11,302 nt of DNA, from positions 1 through 11,302 of the forward strand of contig JBDRJH010000402.1 of assembly GCA_043815125.1 (NCBI GenBank), written 5' to 3'. Position 1 is the stretch's first letter. Each line of letters begins with the position of its first letter. Shown here piece by piece: positions 1 to 5,477 of this stretch. The notes under the pieces are model-generated. The model was not told where the DNA came from. It did no database searches and saw only the letters and a list, made by a program, of their open reading frames with translations. Both the position numbers and the translations under genes were made by a program. The DNA comes from JAUWBF01 sp043815125. Its GTDB lineage: Bacteria; Verrucomicrobiota; Verrucomicrobiia; Opitutales; Opitutaceae.

Positions 1-1
1 C

Positions 2-160
2 GGCGGCAACAAGCTGATGCTGGATATCCCCCGCTCCGATTACCAAGTGAGCATCCTAGAAGTCGCCTCTTCAACGACCACCATGGACGGACTGATTCAG
101 ATGGAGAACCGCTGGAAACAAAAACTCCTCACCCGCAAACACGGCCTGAACGCCAACTGA
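2..160 (+). CDS. GIY-YIG nuclease family protein, C-terminal end (5' truncated by window)
   Basis: This open frame enters from the left edge and stops at TGA 158-160, giving 52 residues. It reads through SILEVASSTTTMDGLIQMEN, then RWKQKLLTRKHGLNAN. That matches the usual end of a family of small GIY-YIG proteins, in which an SILEV strand is followed by a helix with a catalytic-type Glu (E in QMENRWK) and a terminal basic segment ending in HGLN.N. The GIY-YIG core itself would lie upstream and is not visible, so nuclease activity cannot be judged. The next gene starts 26 bp downstream on the same strand and could be co-transcribed. The family call rests on recognising this tail only. Confidence 0.7.
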   Translation, partial: GGNKLMLDIPRSDYQVSILEVASSTTTMDGLIQMENRWKQKLLTRKHGLNAN

Positions 161-186
161 ACCCTACTACCCACGATTCCTTTAGG

Positions 187-1098
187 ATGCTTACTAGTGA
201 ATTCATCAGCGGCCCGCTCGCCATGGGTTTCGCCTACTTCATGTTGTTTATGTCGGCCTGCTTCGGGCTCACATTCTGGCACACGAGGCGCAAGCGTGAC
301 CGTCCGCCGGTCAGCTTCAAATTGCTCCGTGGTCCGGGGGAATCCCTGCGCCGTCGCATGGCCAAGTTCGACGAGGACTTATTCCTCTTGATACTGGGAT
401 GGAGCGCCTTGCCATTGTTCACATACGGGTTGCTGAGCTTGCTGTTTTTCAGAGTGCTCAAACCTGAGAGCTGGCCGTTCTTGCTCACCGAGCTTATCCT
501 ACTGTTTTTGGGTTTCGCATGGTCATTGATGTTTGCGATCCGACAGGTTGTGCGCCGGTTATTCCGATATCGTTCGGATAAGCTCGGCTACCTTGGCGAA
601 CGCTTTGTAGCCGAGAAAATCGCCCCGCTGGCCCGCGAGGGATTTCAGATTTTCCATGACGTTCCCGCCAAGAACAAGGGGGCTTCTTTTAATCTGGATC
701 ACGTCGTTGTGGGACCGACCGGGCTCTGGCTGATCGAAACCAAAACCCGTCGTAAAGGACGAGTCCGCCCCGGTCGCGTTGAACATGAGGTCCAGTATGA
801 TGGTCGCGTGCTCAGCTGGCCATGGGCCGAAGACATGCACGGGCTCAACCAAGCTCAGTGGGAAGCGCACTGGTTGGGCGAATGGATCAACCAACGGACT
901 GGTCTTCGCGTAACCGCACAACCCATTCTGGCTCTGCCTGGCTGGATGGTGAAAGCGAAGCCAGGTCCGATCCGGGTGCTCAACCCCATTAACATTCCGA
1001 GTGCCATCCTTGGACGCGGAGAACGCGTGCTGACCGACGAACAAATCGACCTCATCGCCCGCCAGCTCGATGAGCGCTGCCGCGACGCGGAAGACTGA
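187..1098 (+). CDS. Membrane-anchored NERD (nuclease-related) domain protein
   Basis: The protein has 303 aa. Three hydrophobic stretches (about residues 13-30, 65-90 and 97-118) would place it in the inner membrane. A NERD domain of the PD-(D/E)XK nuclease-like fold follows from about residue 134 to 235. Its signatures are GERFVAEKI (E138), FNLDHVVVGPTGLWLIETK (D171, E184, K186) and the later NQAQWEAHWL helix. D171, E184 and K186 are in the positions expected for a D...ExK metal site, so the site looks intact. NERD proteins are thought to process nucleic acid, but their substrates are mostly unknown. The ATG at 187 has AGG directly against it, too close for a normal ribosome site; an in-frame ATG at 223 is an alternative. 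The neighbours are a GIY-YIG gene upstream and a cold-shock/DUF1294 gene downstream. Base composition is lower in GC than in the rest of the window. Confidence 0.85.
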   Translation: MLTSEFISGPLAMGFAYFMLFMSACFGLTFWHTRRKRDRPPVSFKLLRGPGESLRRRMAKFDEDLFLLILGWSALPLFTYGLLSLLFFRVLKPESWPFLLTELILLFLGFAWSLMFAIRQVVRRLFRYRSDKLGYLGERFVAEKIAPLAREGFQIFHDVPAKNKGASFNLDHVVVGPTGLWLIETKTRRKGRVRPGRVEHEVQYDGRVLSWPWAEDMHGLNQAQWEAHWLGEWINQRTGLRVTAQPILALPGWMVKAKPGPIRVLNPINIPSAILGRGERVLTDEQIDLIARQLDERCRDAED

Positions 1099-1145
1099 GC
1101 CCTTCAACCGTGCCCATGAGACCACAACTCTTGGTTAGCCAAGAC

Positions 1146-1784
1146 ATGACCACCGCACCCACACCCTCTCCTTCGTCAGAAAGACGTAACGGCGTCGTCA
1201 TCGAGTGGAATGAAAGCAAGGGCTACGGGTTTCTCGACGACGGACGCCAACGGGTTTTCGCCCATATTCGCGACTTCAGGGAACGCCCCCGCCTGCCAAA
1301 GCCGGGCGACAAGGTGACCTACTCGCTCGGCACGGATCGACAAGGTCGACGCTGTGCGGAACATATCGATCTTCCGTTTACGGGAGTGCCACTGCGCCCC
1401 AGCCATTTCGTGATTTTGGGCGGGTTGCTGGCAACGCCGGGCTACGCCATATACCGCCTGTTTCCTCACGAGCGCGCCTTGGCTTTGGGCGGATGGGTGA
1501 TTCTGGCTTCACTCATCAGCTACGGCTTTTACGCATGGGACAAACGCCGCGCCCAGCGCGGTGACTGGCGGATATCGGAAAGACTCCTGCATTTCTGGGA
1601 ATTGGCGGGCGGCTGGCCCGGTGCCTACCTCGCCCAACGTCATCTCCGCCATAAAAGTGCCAAGGGCTCCTACCTGTTCACCTTCTGGCTGATCGTCGCC
1701 ATCCATCACTATTTGGCAATCGACGCTCAGCTCAACTGGCGCTGGTTTCACCAGCTCAAGGCGTGGCTGGAAACCCTGAATTAG
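1146..1784 (+). CDS. Cold-shock domain / DUF1294 membrane fusion protein
   Basis: The protein has 212 aa from ATG 1146. An in-frame ATG at 1110 would add 12 residues, and neither has a clear ribosome site. I prefer 1146 because the cold-shock domain then begins about residue 14, as usual. The N-terminal domain (about 14-75) is an OB-fold with RNP1-like KGYGFLDD and RNP2-like VFAHIRDF, which bind single-stranded RNA or DNA. The rest carries three hydrophobic segments (about 88-106, 113-130, 175-192) and DUF1294 signatures: YAWDKRRAQ, WRISERLLH, GGWPGA and RHKSAKGSY. This fusion architecture is common in bacteria. It presumably holds a nucleic-acid-binding domain at the inner membrane, but no reaction is known. 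The gene lies about 47 bp after the NERD gene on the same strand, so co-transcription is likely. Its 3' end faces the convergent (6-4) photolyase gene across a long inverted repeat. Confidence 0.88.
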   Translation: MTTAPTPSPSSERRNGVVIEWNESKGYGFLDDGRQRVFAHIRDFRERPRLPKPGDKVTYSLGTDRQGRRCAEHIDLPFTGVPLRPSHFVILGGLLATPGYAIYRLFPHERALALGGWVILASLISYGFYAWDKRRAQRGDWRISERLLHFWELAGGWPGAYLAQRHLRHKSAKGSYLFTFWLIVAIHHYLAIDAQLNWRWFHQLKAWLETLN

Positions 1785-1829
1785 ACCAATCACCCGTTGA
1801 AAACAGACTTACCGTCAGCCTGATTTCCA

Positions 1830-1938
1830 ACCGCGGATTGGCCGATTGTCGCTGTGCTCGAAACGCAGATAGATAAGGAGCGTTTGAATCCGCGCTCATC
1901 CGCGTTTCGAGCGAAGCGACAGTCCGCCAATCCGCGGT
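1830..1938. repeat. Long imperfect inverted repeat, 41-nt arms
   Basis: The left arm (1830-1870) and right arm (1898-1938) are reverse complements over 41 nt with five mismatches, separated by 27 nt. The outer ends are ACCGCGGATTGG and CCAATCCGCGGT. The right half repeats ATCCGCG three times (1889-1895, 1898-1904 and, at the end, 1930-1936). The element lies between two convergent genes (stops at 1784 and 2012). It could fold into a long RNA hairpin in both directions and act as a bidirectional transcription stop or RNA stabiliser, although no T-run follows either side. A dispersed, non-coding intergenic repeat (MITE or REP type) is the more likely origin. Confidence 0.8.
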
Positions 1939-2009
1939 CAAAGTCTAAACGCAACCGGTGTTTGGTCTTAAATGCCGACCCGACGCCTCCCCGCAACCGC
2001 AGCCTCTCC

Positions 2010-3575
2010 TCAGGCGCCGAACAAATCCCCGTCGCGGGGCGGGGCGCCGTGGTTTTGGCGGATCTCCGCCGCGCGCGCCTGGATCGCGGCGGTTTCGTCC
2101 GGGGAGAGTCGCGCGACGTTTTTCACCTGCAGGGCCATGCGCTGGTTGGCCGCCAGTAGCTCTTCGTGGCGAATCAAAAAGTCCCAATACAGCGTCGTGA
2201 ACGGACACGCCTGCTCCCCCACCCGCTTGGCCGGATCGAAACGGCAACCGGCGCAGTGGTTGCTCATGCGCTGGATGTATTTGCCGGTGGCCGCGTAGGG
2301 CTTCGACGCCATCACGCCGCCGTCGGCGTATTGCGACATGCCGTGTGTGTTCGGCAGCTCGACCCACTCCACCGCGTCGACGTAGACGCCGAGATACCAG
2401 GCGTCGATCTCCGCCGGTCTGACCCCGAGCAGCAGTCCATACAGGCCGGTCACCATCAGCCGCTGGATGTGATGCGCGTAGCCCTGCCGCAGGGTCTGCC
2501 CGATCACGTCGCGCAGGCAGGCCATCTCCGTGTCGCCCGTCCAATAAAAGCCCGGCAACGGCTGGTCCGCGCCAAGTGCGTTGAGCCCGGCGTAGTCGGG
2601 CATTTTCAGCCAATAGACGCCGCGCACATATTCGCGCCATCCGAGGATCTGCCGGATGAATCCCTCGGCCGCGGCCAGCTCGACCCGTCCCGACCGCCAA
2701 GCGGCTTCCACGGCGGCGATCACCTCGCGCGGATCGAGCAGCTTGAGGTTCATCGCGGCCGAGAGGCGGGAGTGATACAGCCAGGGCTCGGCGGTCCACA
2801 TGGCGTCCTGATAACGACCGAAGTCGGCCAGCCGGTGGGCGACAAAGTCTGCCAACGCCCGCCGGGCATCCTCCGGGGTCAACGGCCAGTCAAAATCGTT
2901 GGTCGAACCGGGATGATCGGCAAAAAAGCGGTCGACCAGCGCCAGCACCTCGCGGGTGATCGCGTCGGGTGGAAACGACATCGGGGGCGGCACCTCTCCC
3001 GGGCCGGACCGGCCAAAGGCTCCGCGGTTGTCGTGGTCGAAGTTCCATTGCCCGCCGACCGGCTCGTCGTCGTCGTCGAGCAAGACGCGGTGGCGACGGC
3101 GCATTTCGCGATAAAAAAACTCCATGCGCAGTTGTTTGCGGCCGAGCGCGTGCCGGCGAAATTGCTCAAGCGTGCAAAGAAAATGCCGGTCGACGCGCAT
3201 CGTCAGCGGCAGTCCCAGCGACTCCGCGGCCGCCTCCAGCGCCTGCCACACGCGCCACTCCCCGGGCTCGGTGACGACGAGGCCGGCGGGTCGCAAACGA
3301 CCTGCCGCGCGGGTCAGTTCGCCGGCGAGGCTGTGGGTGTTGTCGGCGTCGTCGAGTTCGGTGTAGTGGACGGTCGCCCCGCCGGCCCGCAGGTGTTCGC
3401 GGAAGTGGCGCATGGCCGCCAGAAACACCGCGGTGCGCGCCCGGGTGGAAACGACGTGCCGCGACTCTTCGGCGACCTCGGCCATCCAGACGGCATCATG
3501 CGCCGGATCAAAGCCATCGAACGCCGAGGAGGCGGCGTCGAGCTGATCGCCGAGCACGAGAATGAGGTTGCGCAT
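2010..3575 (-). CDS. FeS-type bacterial (6-4) photolyase / cryptochrome (PhrB/CryPro type)
   Basis: The product has 521 aa. Its start gives MRNLILVLGDQL, the standard N-terminus of the family; an ATG at 3602 would add nine unrelated residues. The FeS-BCP family repairs (6-4) pyrimidine-pyrimidone photoproducts with blue light and binds FAD, a [4Fe-4S] cluster and a ribityllumazine antenna. The four cluster cysteines are C353, C441, C444 and C457 (in EMACLRD, NHCAGCRFDP and EQACPFT). Their spacing equals that of Agrobacterium PhrB (350, 438, 441, 454) with a constant shift of three. The lesion-contacting pair HH368-369 in GYAHHIQRLMV and W393-Y394 keep the same offset. The photolyase alpha/beta domain fills about residues 1-130 and the helical FAD domain follows from about 230. 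It lies downstream of, and on the same strand as, the CPD photolyase, but 341 bp of repeats separate them, so shared transcription is uncertain. Confidence 0.93.
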   Translation of the reverse strand: MRNLILVLGDQLDAASSAFDGFDPAHDAVWMAEVAEESRHVVSTRARTAVFLAAMRHFREHLRAGGATVHYTELDDADNTHSLAGELTRAAGRLRPAGLVVTEPGEWRVWQALEAAAESLGLPLTMRVDRHFLCTLEQFRRHALGRKQLRMEFFYREMRRRHRVLLDDDDEPVGGQWNFDHDNRGAFGRSGPGEVPPPMSFPPDAITREVLALVDRFFADHPGSTNDFDWPLTPEDARRALADFVAHRLADFGRYQDAMWTAEPWLYHSRLSAAMNLKLLDPREVIAAVEAAWRSGRVELAAAEGFIRQILGWREYVRGVYWLKMPDYAGLNALGADQPLPGFYWTGDTEMACLRDVIGQTLRQGYAHHIQRLMVTGLYGLLLGVRPAEIDAWYLGVYVDAVEWVELPNTHGMSQYADGGVMASKPYAATGKYIQRMSNHCAGCRFDPAKRVGEQACPFTTLYWDFLIRHEELLAANQRMALQVKNVARLSPDETAAIQARAAEIRQNHGAPPRDGDLFGA

Positions 3576-3627
3576 CTGAGCAACAACGCCCGACCGCGGC
3601 ATTTGGATTCAAGGCCGGGCGACGGGA

Positions 3628-3690
3628 CCGCTGGGTTCGTGGTGCGGCTACGACGACTGCCGATGTAGCCGCGCCGGTCCTCTGGGGCGT
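3628..3690. repeat. Pair of GTAG-headed REP-like hairpins, heads facing
   Basis: On the minus strand, GTAG (3651-3648) is followed by a 20-nt unit bounded by CCGC and GCGG (to 3628). On the plus strand, GTAG (3665-3668) is followed by CGCGCC and GGGGCG, which can pair with one mismatch around an 8-nt loop. The two heads also form a stem together: GCGGCTAC (3644-3651) with GTAGCCGC (3665-3672), extended by GGT/GCC outside. A conserved GTAG or GTGG head followed by a hairpin is the known layout of REP elements. Confidence 0.55.
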
Positions 3691-3763
3691 GTTGGATGCG
3701 GATCCGCCGGACACGTCACTCGCACGCATGGGCACCAGCGCGGCCACATCCGTAAGCAAAGTC

Positions 3764-3821
3764 GTAGCCGCGAGCGCCAGCGAGCGGATCAATCTCTCCA
3801 CACGCTGGCGCTCGCGGCCAC
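3764..3821. repeat. BIME-like inverted pair of GTAG/GTGG-headed REP elements
   Basis: Two 24-nt units are arranged tail to tail, 10 nt apart. The plus-strand unit (3764-3787) is GTAG plus a 20-nt imperfect hairpin (CCGC...GCGG, an internal GC/GC pair with two mismatches between, and a GCCA loop). The minus-strand unit (3821-3798) is GTGG plus the same 20-nt hairpin with changes at its end. Together their outer 19 nt (3764-3782 and 3803-3821) match as an inverted repeat with one mismatch. Heads outward and tails inward is the usual arrangement of bacterial interspersed mosaic elements. Confidence 0.7.
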
Positions 3822-3848
3822 GCTCCCAAAAGTAACCACAGCCGGAAC

Positions 3849-3873
3849 CGAAACGGCTCCGCCGTTCCGCTAC
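3849..3873 (-). repeat. GTAG-headed hairpin, REP-like
   Basis: On the minus strand, GTAG (3873-3870) is followed directly by a 9-bp stem with one A-C mismatch and a 3-nt loop. The core AACGGC/GCCGTT is perfect (3852-3857 with 3861-3866). It stands 30 bp from the 3' end of the CPD photolyase gene. Its sequence differs from the other four units, so at least two families of the element may be present. Confidence 0.6.
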
Positions 3874-3916
3874 GAGGCGGCGGGGGCAAGGTGGCGGGGC
3901 GCAGCAGGAAACTAGC

Positions 3917-5377
3917 TCAGCCGTCGTGGCCCAGCTGCTTGAAGGCGGCCAGCGCCGCGTCGCGGGCCTCGCCGTGGTCGACCAGGGGACGCGGATAGGT
4001 TTCGCCGAGGCGCACGCCGGCGTGGTCGAGCACGTCGGCGGGCGCCTCCCACGGGGCGTGGATGTATTTGGCGGGCAGGCGGGCCAGCTCGGGCACCCAG
4101 CGGCGCACGTAGTCGCCGTCGCCGTCGAACTTCGCTCCCTGTATCATGGGATTGAATACACGGAAATAGGGCGCGGCGTCCGCCCCGCAGCCGGCGCTCC
4201 ATTGCCAGCCGAGGGTGTTTTGCGCGAGGTCGGCGTCGACCAGCGTGTCCCAGAACCAGGCGGCGCCGTGGGTCCAGTTCAACCGCAGGTGTTTCACCAG
4301 GAAGGACGCGACGATCATGCGCACGCGGTTGTGCATCCAGCCGGTGGTCCACAGCTCGCGCATGCCGGCGTCGACGACGGGGTAGCCGGTCAGCCCGCGT
4401 TGCCACGCGCGCAGCCGGGCCCCGTCGGGATCCGCGGCCCAGGGAAACGCCTCGAACTTTTCCCGCAGCGGCAGCGTGGGCGTGGTCGGAAAATGAAACA
4501 GCAGGTGATGCGAGAACTCGCGCCAGCCGACCTCGCTCAAAAACACCCGCGCGCCCTTGCTCGGCGGAAAGGTGCCGGCGGCGGCCCCGGCCGCCCTGAC
4601 CGCCGCCCAGATCTGCCGCGGGCCGATCTCGCCAAAGTGCAGGTGCGGCGACAGCCGCGAGGTTCCGGTCTTCGCCGGCAGGTCGCGGTCGTCGGCGTAG
4701 TCGTCCATCGTCTCGCGCACAAACGCCTGCAACTGCCGCAGCGCACCGTCTTCGCCGGGCCGCCAGACCTCGCCGAAGCCCGCGTCCCAGGGGATCGTCG
4801 GCAGCAGTTTCAAGGCGTCGACACCGGCGGACCCGGGCCAGCGTGCCGGCGCCGGCAACGCTCCCGCCGCGGGGGCCGGGGCGGGCTCGGCCACGGCCAG
4901 CGTGAGGCAATGTTTCCAGAAGGGCGTGAAGACCTGAAAGGGACCGCCCTGGCGGTTGGTGACGGTGTGCGGCTCGAACAGCAGCGCGGCGTTGAAGCTT
5001 TTGGCCTCGATGCCGTCCGCCTGCAACGCGGCCTTGATGGCCTTGTCGCGCGCGATGACGGCCGGTTCGTATCGACGATTCCAATACACGGCGTCCGCGC
5101 CGGTCTCGCGCAGCAGCCCGGCCAGGACCTCGCCGGAGACGCCGCGGGCGATGATGAGTCGCGACCCGAGTTCGCGCAGCGCCCGGTCGAGCGCGGCCAG
5201 CGAGTGATGCAGCCACCAGCGGGTGGCGCCGCCGGGGGGCCAGTCGCCCTCGCCCGCCTCGTCGTGGATGTAGACCGGCACGACCGGCCGGCCGCGGGCG
5301 ACGGCGGCCTGCAGGGCGGGGTTGTCGGCGAGGCGCAGATCCTGACGAAACCAGACGAGCGTGGGGGCGGCATTCAT
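3917..5377 (-). CDS. phr: Class I CPD DNA photolyase (deoxyribodipyrimidine photo-lyase)
   Basis: The product has 486 aa (Escherichia coli PhrB has 472). It uses blue light and reduced FAD to split cyclobutane pyrimidine dimers. The N-terminal antenna domain opens with PTLVWFRQDLRLADNPAL. The FAD domain carries TSRLSPHLHFGEIG (239-252), SEVGWREF (E282 and W285, matching the dimer-contacting E274/W277 of E. coli), GYPVVDAGMREL, WMHNRVRM (N350) and LGWQWSAGCGADAAPYFRVF. W391 and W368, with probably W313, supply the tryptophan electron chain. The start is set at MNAAPTLVWF. The frame stays open back to 5686, but that extension runs antisense through the creatininase gene and lacks family sequence. 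The gene is transcribed divergently from the creatininase gene across 100 bp. A (6-4) photolyase lies downstream, so the pair covers both main UV lesions. Confidence 0.95.
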   Translation of the reverse strand: MNAAPTLVWFRQDLRLADNPALQAAVARGRPVVPVYIHDEAGEGDWPPGGATRWWLHHSLAALDRALRELGSRLIIARGVSGEVLAGLLRETGADAVYWNRRYEPAVIARDKAIKAALQADGIEAKSFNAALLFEPHTVTNRQGGPFQVFTPFWKHCLTLAVAEPAPAPAAGALPAPARWPGSAGVDALKLLPTIPWDAGFGEVWRPGEDGALRQLQAFVRETMDDYADDRDLPAKTGTSRLSPHLHFGEIGPRQIWAAVRAAGAAAGTFPPSKGARVFLSEVGWREFSHHLLFHFPTTPTLPLREKFEAFPWAADPDGARLRAWQRGLTGYPVVDAGMRELWTTGWMHNRVRMIVASFLVKHLRLNWTHGAAWFWDTLVDADLAQNTLGWQWSAGCGADAAPYFRVFNPMIQGAKFDGDGDYVRRWVPELARLPAKYIHAPWEAPADVLDHAGVRLGETYPRPLVDHGEARDAALAAFKQLGHDG

Positions 5378-5406
5378 GGAGCGTGCAACTCGAAGGTGAC
5401 CGGACG

Positions 5407-5419
5407 GGTTTTGCAAACC
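5407..5419. promoter_or_regulatory. Palindrome in the phr / creatininase divergent promoter region
   Basis: GGTTT-TGC-AAACC is a perfect 5-bp inverted repeat around three bases. It stands 30 bp before the photolyase start and 59 bp before the creatininase start. The position between divergent genes suits a regulator operator, but no regulator gene is nearby and the site is short. Confidence 0.25.
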
Positions 5420-5457
5420 GCGCGCAGCAAATTGCCTCGCGCGGGCCGCCGCCGGGC

Positions 5458-5466
5458 TGCTGTAAT
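5458..5466 (+). promoter_or_regulatory. Possible extended -10 promoter for the creatininase-like gene
   Basis: TGC-TGTAAT matches the extended -10 form (TGn plus a hexamer, five of six bases). It lies 11 bp before the ATG at 5478, so the message would have an untranslated leader of only a few bases. That would fit the lack of a ribosome site. No good -35 element is seen at the normal distance, so this is tentative. Confidence 0.2.
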
Positions 5467-5477
5467 CGCGCTCCCAC

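Larger units (their letters stand above)
3576..3916. other. 341-bp non-coding region filled by REP-like hairpins
   Basis: The stretch between the two photolyase genes holds no credible gene. Frames that cross it are arginine- and proline-rich shadows. Five GTAG- or GTGG-headed hairpins occupy much of it: minus 3628-3651, plus 3665-3690, plus 3764-3787, minus 3798-3821 and minus 3849-3873. I see no convincing promoter for the downstream (6-4) photolyase gene. The hairpins would lie in the 3' untranslated part of the CPD photolyase message and could stop or stabilise it. Confidence 0.65.

Noticed and set aside
2166..3668. A 500-codon plus-strand open frame antisense to the (6-4) photolyase
   Set aside because: Shadow of a well-supported gene, with low-complexity basic sequence and no recognisable domain.
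3628..3873. CRISPR array or tRNA-like structures between the photolyase genes
   Set aside because: The units alternate in orientation and have no regular spacing or equal spacers, and no cloverleaf can be drawn.
3917..5377. Cryptochrome-DASH identity for the first photolyase
   Set aside because: The motifs (SEVGWREF, WMHNRVRM, LGWQWSAGCGADAAPYFR) and the length fit class I CPD photolyases better.
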